Below, piece by piece: positions 20,524 through 29,437 of a DNA stretch of 64,000 bases. How positions within the stretch are numbered: position 1 is the first letter of the stretch; each line of letters begins with the position of its first letter. The notes beneath the pieces are model-generated. The model searched no databases. It saw only the letters and a list, made by a program, of their open reading frames with translations, and had not been told where the DNA came from. This DNA is from Corynebacterium pseudotuberculosis (lineage in GTDB: Bacteria; Actinomycetota; Actinomycetes; Mycobacteriales; Mycobacteriaceae), in NCBI RefSeq assembly GCF_002155265.1, contig NZ_CP021251.1, forward strand, positions 620,001 through 684,000, written 5' to 3'. The position numbers and the translations under genes are program-made.

Positions 20524-21551
20524 TGCGGTAAGTGCGGACTAGTACGGTTTTGTTGCCAAAGGTGTTCCGGAAGTAGTCGGAGGCGCTGGGTATTGTGGAT
20601 TTTATTTTGCGCGCTGCTGTGGGCCGTGGGTTTTCCGGAGAAGGAATTTGTATCCTGGAAATTTTCATGGCACGACGGATAAAAATGCGCGCGAACCACA
20701 TTTTCGTTGCTTGATCGGTTTACCATGAGCAGCAATAACCAAGCTAGATCTTGTTGGAGATAAACAACTTACTTATCCTTTTCCCGGGGGTAATAATGCC
20801 AACCAACAGCTTTCCAGAAGTCGTCCGTACCCCCGGAAAAGCAATTATCGGGTGCTTGCTAAAGACTTCACTTATAAGCTGAACAAACTCGGTACCGAAG
20901 CCTCGCCGTCCATATTTCTCTGGTTTTAGTTTTTAGACCAATGCCAAGGTAGCTATCGGATAAACCCCAGAACGTAATTTCGGCTCAACCGACTTCCAAT
21001 ACTATTTTCCTGGGTGTAGCCTGCTGCGCGGCGCAGGCTACGAAGGAGAAAATGAGCCGGTAAAGGTCACCTTCTGTGATGAAAGGAACCTGCTGGTTTC
21101 CGCCTATGGGTGGGAAGAGGGTAACAAAACGGAACTCTTGCAGTGGCCCTGGATAGCTTTGCTCGTGTTGGTATATTCGTGCGCTGTAGCCACATCACGA
21201 CCACAGAAATAGACTTTGCTCTCGTACCTGACAGTTCGGGTAGTTCTAAAGGCGTCATTGGTGAATACCTAAAAGCCAGTAGTAACCATGACTACCTCCT
21301 TCTAAGAGTCAGAATTGACGTGAATTCCAGCAAGCCGTGGGTGCGCCCGCGCCAGGCTCTCACTCATACGCCTCAACCACGACTGGTTCCATCTCTGTGG
21401 AATGAGGGCTAGTTCTCATCTCCCCTATTTGGACGGTGCTCTGCTAGGTTGCGACTTGTCGGCGTGGTATTCTCGAGTTAACAGTTCAGCCCGCCTCAGC
21501 CTTTGGTTGAGAGTGGGCTGGATCTCTTTTAACAGGAAGTAGGGGCTAGGG
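20524..21551. other. decayed region with fragments of coding sequence
   Basis: About 1 kb with no intact gene. Three stretches read like protein but in different frames: 20796-20882 (MPTNSFPEVVRTPGKAIIG, then a stop); 20964-21210 (contains RGAGYEGENEPVKVTFCDER and LLVSAYGWEEGNKTELLQ); and 21143-21412 (ALDSFARVGIFVRCSH...DYLLLRVRIDVNSSKPW). They overlap or follow each other on one strand, as expected for one gene broken by several shifts and a stop at 20961. A 9 bp hairpin GTAGCCTGC/GCAGGCTAC lies at 21016-21041. I do not recognise the ancestral protein. Confidence 0.45.
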
Positions 21552-22496
21552 GTGGCCGATCTGAAGCCTTCGACGACGCTGGCTGAGCAAGTTGATTTGC
21601 TGAGGTCACGAGGCATGATCGTCGATGAGACCTTGGCGTGTCAGTGGTTGTCAAACGTGAGCTACTATCGAATGTCGGCGTATTGGTACCCAGCACGCCG
21701 CTTCGATGTAACGGGCGCACGGGCCGATGACTTCATTGTAGGTACCTCGTTTGCTGATGCTGCCGCTCTCTACGAAGCTGATCGAAAACTGCGGGCCCTC
21801 ACACACGATGGGATGGAGCGAATTGAGGTTGCCTTACGCACTCGTATCGGGAATCTTCTCTGCGAAACGGATCCCCTCGCCTACACAGACCCGGCAACAT
21901 TCCGGTCGAACTTCCAGCACTCTCAGTGGATAAGCTTGGCGGGCAAGCGGATAGGTCGAGTTGGACGCAGCAATGAGGCAGTCAAGCATTACCAGAGTAA
22001 ATACGCTGCCTCATTCCCGTTTTGGGTTTTAGCAGAAGTACTCGACTTCGCGGACATCTCCAAGCTTTTTGAGGGACTCCCATCACGCTCCCAACAAGAA
22101 ATCGCCGAAGGTCTCAACTTTGTCGTTGATCTCTCCAGGCTGTCTGCAACCCAACGAGGCAAGGTCAAGAAGCAGCACCCGCTCGTACGATGGCTTGAAC
22201 AACTCACCGTGGTACGCAACATGTGCGCCCATCACGCTCGTCTATGGAATAAGTCCTTCACTCCCGCCCCCACTGCTGCACTGAGAACTCAACCTGAACT
22301 TGTCACTCTGCCTGAAGGACAAAGCGAACGCCTCTTTGGAGTCCTTACTGTCATGGCACACACCTTACGGACCACGTCCCCAGCAACCACTTGGCCCGAA
22401 AAAATTGCAACGCTGATTCATGAATCTTTCCTCACAAACCCCCTCGTAGAATCCACGGCACTCGGGCTTCCTGATGACTGGAATGGCACCTTCTAA
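21552..22496 (+). CDS. Abi-family (AbiD/AbiF-type) protein with HEPN motif
   Basis: A 314-residue protein of the Abi_2 group, phage abortive-infection proteins. The family pattern is visible: an N-terminal L-R-S-R-G-M-I-V helix, LSNVSYYRMSAYWYP at about 34-47, then LTHDGMERIEVALRTRI near 83-99. Near the C-terminal end stands VRNMCAHHARLWNK, that is Arg222-Asn-x-Cys-Ala-His227-His228, the R-x4-6-H catalytic motif of HEPN ribonucleases. Such proteins are thought to cleave RNA on phage infection and stop growth; this is family knowledge, not shown here. GTG 21552 follows AGGGGCTAGGG. No partner gene or antitoxin is evident. It sits between decayed DNA on both sides, suggesting an acquired element. 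Confidence 0.88.
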   Translation: MADLKPSTTLAEQVDLLRSRGMIVDETLACQWLSNVSYYRMSAYWYPARRFDVTGARADDFIVGTSFADAAALYEADRKLRALTHDGMERIEVALRTRIGNLLCETDPLAYTDPATFRSNFQHSQWISLAGKRIGRVGRSNEAVKHYQSKYAASFPFWVLAEVLDFADISKLFEGLPSRSQQEIAEGLNFVVDLSRLSATQRGKVKKQHPLVRWLEQLTVVRNMCAHHARLWNKSFTPAPTAALRTQPELVTLPEGQSERLFGVLTVMAHTLRTTSPATTWPEKIATLIHESFLTNPLVESTALGLPDDWNGTF

Positions 22497-22882
22497 TCAG
22501 GGGGCTCAGTTATCTATCCGACTCCAGTGGCAATGCCTTCGTAGAGGATTTGCTGTGGAAGTACGCTCGTGAATTGTTTGTACGGTGGCGTATTACGCGT
22601 CGGCGGTGAACATTGAGACGACGTATAGCTTCCTGATAGCAGAGGCAGCGCTGCGTGATGGCGTGTCCCCAACGGGTAAAATGCGGTTACTGGAATAGTA
22701 GCTAGTCACTTTAGAGGAGAGAATCATAAATTCTCTCACCCTAAATCATGAAGAGCTGGGTGTATCACAAGGGCTCGTGGATTTGTTATGGATTATGTAG
22801 GCAGTTGGATAATCCAATAGAAAAGTCGCACGTGCAGCGCCTGCAGGAGCGTATTGGCTCCGGAAGACATTGATAAAACGAG
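22497..22882. other. gap with possible gene remnant
   Basis: A 386-base stretch after the Abi gene. A short frame, GTG 22585 to TAG 22698, reads AYYASAVNIETTYSFLIAEA and then ALRDGVSPTGKMRLLE, 37 residues that look protein-like. I do not recognise it; it may be a truncated gene. A small hairpin, GAGAGAAT/ATTCTCTC, lies at 22717-22737. No mobile-element genes or clear attachment repeats were found. Confidence 0.3.
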
Positions 22883-24094
22883 TCAGGTCGCGAGGCGTCG
22901 TAAAGCAACTGCGATGCCTAAAAGCGCTATGGTCCACAGGCTGAGCCAACCGATAAAACCATGCCAGCTCAGCGCGTCAAAAGCATAACCAGATAGCCAT
23001 CCCACAACGGAAGACCCAACGTAATAACTGAGCAGATACATACTTGCGCCCGCTGCTCGGTGCGTTGTAGCTATTAAACCCACCCAGCCGGATGCAATGG
23101 AATGGATAAGGAAGAACGCTGCTGTGAATATGAACAGTCCTATAAGCGTGATCGTAAGGGAGTTCCAGAGCATGAGGGCTAGGCCTAATAGCATGGCAAG
23201 CGCTCCATACATCATTCCTCGACCGCGCCCTATGCGCCCGGCCCAAATGCCTGCGCGAGCGGAACTCCAGGTTCCTGCCAAATACATGAGGAATACAGTG
23301 CCTACCAAAGCCTCGGAAAGCTGGAATGTATGGATCATGCGGAATCCGATGTAGTTGTACACCGAAACGGAAATGCCGAGGCCGATAAAAGCAGTAGCAA
23401 ATAATAGTGACAGGGAGGGCGTGGTCCAGTGTGCGAGCATCGTTGTGAGCTCATGCTTTATGCTTAAGGTCCGTGGTTGGAACCGACGCTGTTGAGGCAA
23501 CATGACTGCCATAGTTATAGCCATGATGAGGGCGCACAGGGTGGTAGCAAACAGAGCCCATCGCCATGTGGTGATATCGAGGAGCAGCGCGGGGGTCAGC
23601 CGGCCGGAGAGCCCTCCTACCGTATTGCCTGCAATATAGATTCCCATGGCCTTGGCCAGGTCCTCGTGGTGGATTTCTTCGCTAAGCCACGCCATTGCCA
23701 CCGCCGGGACTCCAGCAATGAAAATTCCCTGAATGGCGCGAAGCGCGATAAGGACCCATATAGAGTGAGCTAACGGAAGGCACAATCCCAGCATTGTGGC
23801 CAAAAGCGCAGAGATGACAAGGACTCGTCCACGCCCAAACCGTTCCGAGAAGATAGAAATAGGAACTATGCAAATTGCTAAGGCCCCTGTTGTGGCGGAA
23901 ATAGTGAGCGCGGCCGTTGTGGGGCTTACATTCAAACTTGTTACAAGCGTGGGGAGAATAGCTTGCGTGCAATACAAAGCATTGAATGTGGCAAGCCCTG
24001 CGGCTAGGGAGGCGAGTACGGCTCTCCGGTAGTCGGTGCTACCTCGGCGTAACCCTTCCCGCCCAGAGGCAGGCAATGGCACTGGCGGAGACAT
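22883..24094 (-). CDS. MFS transporter, YnfM-like exporter
   Basis: A 403-residue protein with twelve hydrophobic helices, typical of the drug:H+ antiporter branch of the major facilitator superfamily. The conserved A-motif region between helices 2 and 3 reads FSERFGRGRVLVISALL. ATFNALYCTQAILPTL in helix 1 and FIAGVPAVAMAWLSEEI in helix 4 are typical of the YnfM subgroup. A second A-like motif, GRIGRGRGMMYGAL, stands after helix 8. The substrate is unknown. It marks the return to ordinary chromosome after the accessory block. Confidence 0.85.
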   Translation of the reverse strand: MSPPVPLPASGREGLRRGSTDYRRAVLASLAAGLATFNALYCTQAILPTLVTSLNVSPTTAALTISATTGALAICIVPISIFSERFGRGRVLVISALLATMLGLCLPLAHSIWVLIALRAIQGIFIAGVPAVAMAWLSEEIHHEDLAKAMGIYIAGNTVGGLSGRLTPALLLDITTWRWALFATTLCALIMAITMAVMLPQQRRFQPRTLSIKHELTTMLAHWTTPSLSLLFATAFIGLGISVSVYNYIGFRMIHTFQLSEALVGTVFLMYLAGTWSSARAGIWAGRIGRGRGMMYGALAMLLGLALMLWNSLTITLIGLFIFTAAFFLIHSIASGWVGLIATTHRAAGASMYLLSYYVGSSVVGWLSGYAFDALSWHGFIGWLSLWTIALLGIAVALRRLAT

Positions 24095-24165
24095 GCTCCT
24101 ATGGTATCTACCTCTGTGAAGATAAGTTTGGGGCCCGCAGCTTTATTGCAACTTTATTACTGTTG

Positions 24166-24201
24166 CGTCTTGGCGCTCGATTGCTCTTGAGCGCCAAGAC
24201 G
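24166..24201. terminator. strong hairpin between MFS and FMN reductase genes
   Basis: A perfect 13 bp inverted repeat (24166-24178 with 24189-24201). It lies downstream of the FMN reductase gene and upstream of the MFS gene, both on the minus strand, so it probably ends the reductase transcript. It lacks a good T-run on that side. Confidence 0.5.
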
Positions 24202-24224
24202 TTTATTGGGGCCGATGCTTGTGG

Positions 24225-24809
24225 CTAGCGCTTACGCGGATTCGTCTTTACTAGTTCCACAAAGGTGTCAAGGTAGCGCTGGATGAATGCGCGGGTGTCC
24301 TCGTTGGAGATGGAGCCATTATCGTCGATAAGCGTATTGGACTGGCCAATGAATGCCTCTGGTTGGCCGGTGAGTGGCATCGCAAAGTAAGAGAGCGCGA
24401 GACGGAGGTTCTTGTGCGAGCTGTAACCGCCCATGCGTCCGACCGAATGGCTGATGATTCCTCCGGGGAGTCCTGTCCATGCCACATCGCTGTTGGGCTT
24501 TGAGCCGACGTCGATAGCGTTTTTGAGGCAAGCTGGGATAGTGCGATTGTTTTCTGCCGTGACAAAGAGGACGGCGTCTGACGCTTTGAGCTCTTCCCGG
24601 AAAGTTGTGTAGGCCTCTGGAAGTGGCTTGGACGTCATAGCGGGATCGTCATAATCTGCATCATAGAGTGGCAGATCGCGGATTTCTAGAATGTTGGCGT
24701 CCCAATCGCTAGGCAGCATCTCGATGGCATTAAGTGCGATCTTGCGTGCAAAAGAACCTTCGCGGAGGCTGCCGACGAGGACGCTGACCTTGGTTGATGT
24801 GTTGGACAT
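24225..24809 (-). CDS. NADPH-dependent FMN reductase family protein
   Basis: A 194-residue flavodoxin-like enzyme. The FMN phosphate loop is VGSLREGSFARKIALNA at about 12-28, and the second flavin contact is the P-x-Y-x-x-x region ending AVLFVTAENNRTIPACLKNA near 80-100. Family members reduce FMN, quinones or azo dyes with NAD(P)H in the cytoplasm; the physiological substrate is unknown. The active form is usually a dimer or tetramer. It is upstream of and in the same direction as the MFS gene, separated by a hairpin. Confidence 0.85.
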   Translation of the reverse strand: MSNTSTKVSVLVGSLREGSFARKIALNAIEMLPSDWDANILEIRDLPLYDADYDDPAMTSKPLPEAYTTFREELKASDAVLFVTAENNRTIPACLKNAIDVGSKPNSDVAWTGLPGGIISHSVGRMGGYSSHKNLRLALSYFAMPLTGQPEAFIGQSNTLIDDNGSISNEDTRAFIQRYLDTFVELVKTNPRKR

Positions 24810-25090
24810 ATTGGTATAGAACCTCCCGGATAGAAAACTACAAATAATACTTGCAGCGAGTTTATGCGCGTAGTATCTTTAAGTTCAAGCCATTGAACAA
24901 TAGTGTTCCATTGACTTAGTTCTTTCCGTCCTTTTATGTCCTGTCGAGTAAATGAGGAGGCTTGTAGCGCTCAGAGTTGTCTGGTCTATTCCTTAGTTGA
25001 GATATGCGAAGCCCCTAGGTGAGCGGTGTGGCTCAAACCTAGGGGCGCGGCATCTTAAGATGCTGTCTACTTTTTATTCAGCAGGAGCAT
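24810..25090. other. intergenic region between FMN reductase and sodA
   Basis: About 280 bases. A 10 bp inverted repeat, GCCCCTAGGT at 25011-25020 with ACCTAGGGGC at 25037-25046, lies 45 bases past the sodA stop and could act as its terminator, though without a T-run. The part near 24830-24920 is AT-rich and should hold the reductase promoter. Confidence 0.5.
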
Positions 25091-25693
25091 TTACTTGGTA
25101 GCTGCCTCGTAGCGTGCTGCAACGTCCTCCCAGTTGAACACGTTCCATACTGCCTTGACGTAGTCTGCCTTTACGTTCTTGTACTGCAGGTAGAAAGCGT
25201 GCTCCCACATGTCGAGCATGAGTAGTGGGGTGAGGTTAGCGGAGATGTTGCCCTGCTGGTCGGTAAGCTGCTCGATGACAAGGCGCTCACCAACGTGGTC
25301 GTATCCGAGCACTGCCCATCCGGAGCCCTGAAGGCCGAGGGCTGCTGCAGAGAAGTGCTCCTTGAACTTGTCAAAGGAACCAAATTCAGCGCTGATTGCC
25401 TCTGCGAGGTCGCCGGTTGGCTCGCCGCCACCGTTCGGTGAGAGGTTCTTCCAGAAGATGGAGTGGTTGGTGTGTCCGCCGAGGTTAAAAGCAAGATCCT
25501 TGGAGAGGGCGGTAACAGCAACGCCGATGTAGCCGTTCTCGCGGGCGTCGGCAAGCTTCTCCAGGGCCGCGTTAGCACCGTTTACGTAGTTTGCATGGTG
25601 CTTGGAGTGATGGAGCTCCATGATCTCAGCAGCGATGTGGGGCTCGAGAGCGTCGTAAGCATAATCGAGTTCGGGCAGTTCGTACTTAGCCAT
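25091..25693 (-). CDS. sodA: manganese/iron superoxide dismutase
   Basis: A 200-residue cytoplasmic enzyme that dismutates superoxide. The four metal ligands are readable: His28 in MELHHSKHH, His77 in [10 protein letters not shown], and Asp161 and His165 in [12 protein letters not shown]. Corynebacterial enzymes of this family normally use Mn, which is family knowledge; sequence alone does not settle Mn versus Fe. ATG 25693 is preceded by GAAAGGAC; an extension of 20 codons upstream lacks SOD similarity. A promoter is seen at 25789-25816. It stands alone, divergent from msrA, another oxidative-stress gene. Confidence 0.95.
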   Translation of the reverse strand: MAKYELPELDYAYDALEPHIAAEIMELHHSKHHANYVNGANAALEKLADARENGYIGVAVTALSKDLAFNLGGHTNHSIFWKNLSPNGGGEPTGDLAEAISAEFGSFDKFKEHFSAAALGLQGSGWAVLGYDHVGERLVIEQLTDQQGNISANLTPLLMLDMWEHAFYLQYKNVKADYVKAVWNVFNWEDVAARYEAATK

Positions 25694-25788
25694 TGCCGTT
25701 GTCCTTTCATTGAGGTGTAGTGCCGCGCGCATTCCGAGGTGTGATCGGATCAAAAAACTTGATCATGCGCGTGAGGCGACTTGACCCC

Positions 25789-25816
25789 ATGATAGGGCAA
25801 ACCTGGATTATCGCAA
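25789..25816 (-). promoter_or_regulatory. sodA promoter
   Basis: On the minus strand TTGCGA (25811-25816) and TATCAT (25789-25794) are separated by 16 bases, a good match to a vegetative promoter. It would give a leader of roughly 90 bases before the sodA ATG. Confidence 0.55.
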
Positions 25817-26034
25817 CGTTAATCTGTGGAAATTCCAATAAGTTTGCTATGGGGGAACACAGCGGGTGTGTGGGTGGGGGAGACGAAAGCACGGTTCAAG
25901 AATTCAGATTGGGAAATAAAACAATCCAACAAAGGGTTGTGCACCGTATAAACAGATAACCGCACAGTCGGGAAGATCGCAGCCAAGGGCGAGCGGTTCT
26001 GCGCGGTTGTATATCAAAAGAAACGGAGAAGAAG
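25817..26034. other. divergent region upstream of msrA
   Basis: Bases between the sodA promoter and msrA. The msrA promoter must be here, but no strong candidate stands out. No gene is supported. Confidence 0.4.
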
Positions 26035-26709
26035 ATGGGTTGGTTGTTTGGTTCATCGCCGAAGATGGTTGCTGATAACGAGGCACTCAAAGGTGGTTCG
26101 CAGCCAGTGTTGTCACAGCCGCGTCCGCATGCGGTGTTGCGCACCCCCATCACCGGTCCCTGGAAAGAGGGGCAAGAGGTAGTTTATGTGGGGATTGGCT
26201 GCTACTGGGGCGCAGAAAAAATGTTCTGGGAGACTCCAGGCGTTGAGTCCACGTCCGTAGGCTTTGCTGGCGGCATTACCCCAAACCCCACCTATCGTGA
26301 GGTTTGTACTGGGCGCACCAACCATACCGAGATCGTGGAAATTGTTTATGACCCTGCCGTGGTCAGCTTTGATCAGATCGTTATTAAGGCATTAGAGGCG
26401 CATGATCCTACGCAGGGATATCGTCAGGGAAATGATGTGGGGACCCAGTACCGGTCTGCTATTTACACGGCCGGCCCCTATGCTGCCGAGCAGGCCGCTC
26501 GTGCTCGGGAAATTGTAAACGCCTATGGACCGAAGCTTGAGGCTGCTGGATTTGGCCCCATGACTACTGAGGTGATGGAGCTAGCCCAGACGCCTTCCGG
26601 TCATTACTACCGTGCAGAAGATATGCATCAACAATATCTCCATAAAAACCCGGCTGGCTATTGCCCGCATCATTCCACCGGCGTTGCCTGTGGGATCCCC
26701 GGTGCTTGA
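26035..26709 (+). CDS. msrA: peptide methionine sulfoxide reductase MsrA
   Basis: A 224-residue enzyme that reduces methionine-S-sulfoxide in proteins and free amino acid. The catalytic motif is GCYWGAEKMFWE with nucleophile Cys56 (Phe of the usual GCFWG is Tyr). YDPAVVSFDQIV and HDPTQGYRQGNDVGTQYRSAIY are family hallmarks. Resolving cysteines sit in the C-terminal tail, YCPHHSTGVACGIPGA. A roughly 45-residue N-terminal extension is usual in actinobacteria. GGAGAAGA precedes ATG. It diverges from sodA; both serve oxidant defence. Confidence 0.95.
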   Translation: MGWLFGSSPKMVADNEALKGGSQPVLSQPRPHAVLRTPITGPWKEGQEVVYVGIGCYWGAEKMFWETPGVESTSVGFAGGITPNPTYREVCTGRTNHTEIVEIVYDPAVVSFDQIVIKALEAHDPTQGYRQGNDVGTQYRSAIYTAGPYAAEQAARAREIVNAYGPKLEAAGFGPMTTEVMELAQTPSGHYYRAEDMHQQYLHKNPAGYCPHHSTGVACGIPGA

Positions 26710-26728
26710 GTTCTGATTCCTTCTTGCG

Positions 26729-26766
26729 GCCACCTCAAAGTTCAATGATGTTGAGGTGGCTTTGCT
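26729..26766 (+). terminator. terminator after msrA
   Basis: A perfect 10 bp stem, GCCACCTCAA at 26729-26738 with TTGAGGTGGC at 26751-26760, then TTTGCT. It is 20 bases past the msrA stop. Confidence 0.75.
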
Positions 26767-26894
26767 ATGGAGTGCTGCCGGAGGACTTGTTAGGGTGGGG
26801 GCGTGAGGCGGGGCCGCGGGACGTGATCCCGTGGGTGCAATCAATGGGAAACGGAATCCGAACGGAATTTAATAGTGTGAAATAAGTATCATAT

Positions 26895-26928
26895 CGGGCA
26901 TAAAACCACAATAACGGGCATAATTGTG
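26895..26928 (+). promoter_or_regulatory. repeat-bearing control region of ldh
   Basis: CGGGCATAA occurs twice, at 26895-26903 and 26915-26923, exactly 20 bases apart. The second copy lies inside an inverted repeat, CACAAT at 26907-26912 and ATTGTG at 26923-26928. The layout suggests an operator for the ldh promoter. Regulators of ldhA in C. glutamicum include SugR, LldR and GlxR; none can be assigned from these motifs. Confidence 0.45.
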
Positions 26929-26989
26929 ATGGAAGCCCAGAGAGTAGTCACAAGAATTGTCCCTTGGTGGGGCACTAAGGAAGGTAGCC

Positions 26990-27940
26990 ATGAAGGATAT
27001 CGTCGGAAACAAAGTTGTGCTCATTGGCGCAGGTGATGTTGGGGTTGCGTATGCGTATGCGCTAGTTAATCAGGGGACCGTCGATCATCTGGCCATTATT
27101 GATATTGATGAGAAAAAGCTTGAGGGCAACGTCATGGACCTCAACCATGGCGTTGTGTGGGCTTCCTCCCGGACCAAAGTCACAAAAGGCAGCTACGCGG
27201 ACTGTGAAGACGCCGCTATGGTTGTGATCTGTGCAGGGGCTGCGCAAAAGCCCGGTGAAACCCGGCTGCAGCTCGTGGATAAGAACATGAAGATCATGAA
27301 GTCCATCGTGGACGAGGTTATGGCCAATAACTTTGATGGCATCCTTCTTGTCGCCTCTAATCCCGTGGATATCCTTGCTTATGCCGCATGGAAATATTCA
27401 GGACTGGATTGGCATCGGGTGATCGGTTCAGGAACGGTCCTCGACTCTGCCCGCTTCCGCTATATGCTTGGCGAGCGCTATGAAGTCGCTCCTAGCTCGA
27501 TTCACGCTTATATTATCGGCGAGCATGGCGATACAGAGCTCCCGGTCCTTTCCTCGGCTACCGTCGCGGGCGTATCCATGCGCCGACAGCTGGAGAAAAA
27601 CCCTGGATTGGATGCTGAGCTGGAGAAGATATTCGAGGAAACCCGCGATGCCGCTTACGCCATTATCGACGCCAAAGGTTCTACCTCTTATGGCATTGGC
27701 ATGGGGCTCGCCCGCATCACGCGCGCGGTAATCCATAACCAAGAGGTTGCACTCCCTGTGTCGGCTCTCTTGCAAGGAGAATATGGGCAGGAGAACATCT
27801 ATATTGGCACCCCAGCGGTGATTAACCGGGGTGGCATTAACCGGGTGGTTGAACTTGAATTGACCGATCATGAGATGGAGCGCTTCACGCACTCCGCCAA
27901 TACCTTGCGAGACATACAAGAACAGTTCTTTCCTGCATAA
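26990..27940 (+). CDS. ldh: L-lactate dehydrogenase
   Basis: A 316-residue cytoplasmic enzyme that reduces pyruvate to L-lactate with NADH at the end of glycolysis. The Rossmann loop is [18 protein letters not shown], the NADH-selective acid follows in [12 protein letters not shown]. The active loop has [19 protein letters not shown] with the substrate Arg, and the proton-relay histidine is in [17 protein letters not shown] 26990 is preceded by CTAAGGAAGG; an upstream in-frame GTG-type start at 26957 would add eleven unrelated residues. The convergent inverted-repeat element follows the stop codon by two bases. Confidence 0.96.
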   Translation: MKDIVGNKVVLIGAGDVGVAYAYALVNQGTVDHLAIIDIDEKKLEGNVMDLNHGVVWASSRTKVTKGSYADCEDAAMVVICAGAAQKPGETRLQLVDKNMKIMKSIVDEVMANNFDGILLVASNPVDILAYAAWKYSGLDWHRVIGSGTVLDSARFRYMLGERYEVAPSSIHAYIIGEHGDTELPVLSSATVAGVSMRRQLEKNPGLDAELEKIFEETRDAAYAIIDAKGSTSYGIGMGLARITRAVIHNQEVALPVSALLQGEYGQENIYIGTPAVINRGGINRVVELELTDHEMERFTHSANTLRDIQEQFFPA

Positions 27941-27942
27941 AA

Positions 27943-28010
27943 CCTGCATTTCCATAGACAAACAAGACAATCATGGGGCATTGGTCTCTTAATGTCTATG
28001 GAAATGCAGG
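27943..28010. repeat. 68 bp inverted-repeat element, copy A
   Basis: Perfect 18-base terminal inverted repeats, CCTGCATTTCCATAGACA (27943-27960) and its complement (27993-28010), flank 32 bases of spacer. The same ends occur at 43204-43272 with a different interior. Both copies sit in the gap between convergent genes right after a stop codon. The element could be a MITE-like non-autonomous repeat or a shared long-hairpin terminator. No target-site duplication is evident here. Confidence 0.8.
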
Positions 28011-28042
28011 CTCACTGCAAGTTCTGCATGTTCCTCGTGCTG

Positions 28043-29329
28043 TTAGCTGATGCGATCAAGGATGACCGAGGGGCGAGGTGCCGGGGGCTCATCGCCGATA
28101 TTTACGCCGGGTTCGAGGGATTCTAGGGCTCGGCTGAAACGGTCCTCATCGTCGGTGTGGAGGGTGAAAAGCTTCTGGCCTTTTGATACCTTCTCGCCGA
28201 GCTCTGCATGGATCTCGATGCCTGCGCCGAGTTGGACTGGATCTTCCTTGCGTGCGCGTCCTGCGCCGAGTCGCCAGCTGGCTACTCCCAGTGCGAGGGC
28301 GTCCATCTCTGTGAGATAGCCGTCGCGATCGGCGGTGACCTCATGGGTGTGCCGTGCGGTGGGGAGTGCTGCGTCGGGGTCGCCGCCCTGTGCGCGGATC
28401 ATCTTCTTCCAAGAGTCCATCGCGCGGCCGTCGGCAAGCGCTTCGTGGACATCGGGATCATGGACGCCGGCGAGCTCAAGCATCTCCGTCGCAAGGGCGC
28501 ATGTGAGCTCTATGACGTCGGAAGGGCCGCCACCTGCGAGGACCTCTACAGACTCGCGAACTTCTAGGGCATTGCCGATGGTGCGCCCCAGGGGGACGGA
28601 CATGTCGGTGAGAAGCGCGACCATATTGGTTCTGGCGTCGCGGCCTAGGTCAACCATTGTGCGGGCGAGCTCGCGGGCCTGGTCAAGCTCCTTCATAAAG
28701 GCCCCGGAACCCACCTTGACGTCGAGGACTAGGTTTGCGGTTCCCTCGGCGATTTTTTTACTCATGATGGAGCTGGCGATCAGTGGGATGCAGTCGACGG
28801 TGGCAGTGATGTCACGCAGCGCATAGATCTTCTTGTCGGCGGGTGCGAGGCCTGCTCCCGCGGCGCATACCACGCAGCCGGGGTCTTCGAGGATCTTCAT
28901 CATTCGGGCATTATCTATGTCAGCTTCCCACCCGGGGATGGCCTCTAATTTGTCTAGGGTTCCGCCTGTGTGTCCTAGTCCTCTACCAGAGAGTTGTGGC
29001 ACAGCAACGCCGTAACTGGCAACGAGTGGCGCAAGTGGAAGCGTGATTTTATCGCCGACCCCGCCGGTGGAGTGCTTGTCTGTTGTTGGCCGGGAGAGGC
29101 TGGCAAAGCTCATGGTCTCGCCGGAGTCGATCATGGCCTGGGTCCACTGGACGATTTCTTCTCTGTCCATGCCGTTGAGGAATATTGCCATGTTGAGGGC
29201 AGCCATTTGATCGTCGCCAACAATGCCGCGAGTGTAGGCATCGATGATCCAGTCGATTTGTCCCTTGCTTAGCTTCCCGTTGTCCCGCTTTGTGCGGATG
29301 ACGTCTACGGCGTCGAATTTCTCGGCCAC
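28043..29329 (-). CDS. deoA: thymidine phosphorylase
   Basis: A 428-residue enzyme that splits thymidine and deoxyuridine with phosphate into base and deoxyribose-1-phosphate. The nucleoside-phosphorylase family II signature is readable: SGRGLGHTGGTLDKLEAIPG. The phosphate loop is DKHSTGGVGDKITLPLAP, and the N-terminal helical domain starts VIRTKRDNGKLSKGQIDWII. LVLDVKVGSGAFMKELDQA is also characteristic. GTG 29329 was chosen because AAGGTGAT precedes it at normal spacing; two in-frame upstream ATGs exist. It diverges from cdd-nupC, forming a pyrimidine nucleoside salvage cluster. Confidence 0.95.
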   Translation of the reverse strand: MAEKFDAVDVIRTKRDNGKLSKGQIDWIIDAYTRGIVGDDQMAALNMAIFLNGMDREEIVQWTQAMIDSGETMSFASLSRPTTDKHSTGGVGDKITLPLAPLVASYGVAVPQLSGRGLGHTGGTLDKLEAIPGWEADIDNARMMKILEDPGCVVCAAGAGLAPADKKIYALRDITATVDCIPLIASSIMSKKIAEGTANLVLDVKVGSGAFMKELDQARELARTMVDLGRDARTNMVALLTDMSVPLGRTIGNALEVRESVEVLAGGGPSDVIELTCALATEMLELAGVHDPDVHEALADGRAMDSWKKMIRAQGGDPDAALPTARHTHEVTADRDGYLTEMDALALGVASWRLGAGRARKEDPVQLGAGIEIHAELGEKVSKGQKLFTLHTDDEDRFSRALESLEPGVNIGDEPPAPRPSVILDRIS

Positions 29330-29437
29330 GGTATCACCTTCCATTGGAGCTGTTAAGGCTTGGGAAGTGCTATATGGCAACTCGGCCAGAGTACCCACAT
29401 TGTGTGGTGGAACACTTCTCTTAACCTATTGTGCGAT

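Noticed and set aside
21067..21258. 63-codon minus-strand frame in the decayed block
   Set aside because: Basic, low-complexity, no ribosome site; the plus-strand pieces read more like protein.
28050..28826. Open frames on the plus strand opposite deoA
   Set aside because: Shadows of the thymidine phosphorylase gene, which has full family motifs.
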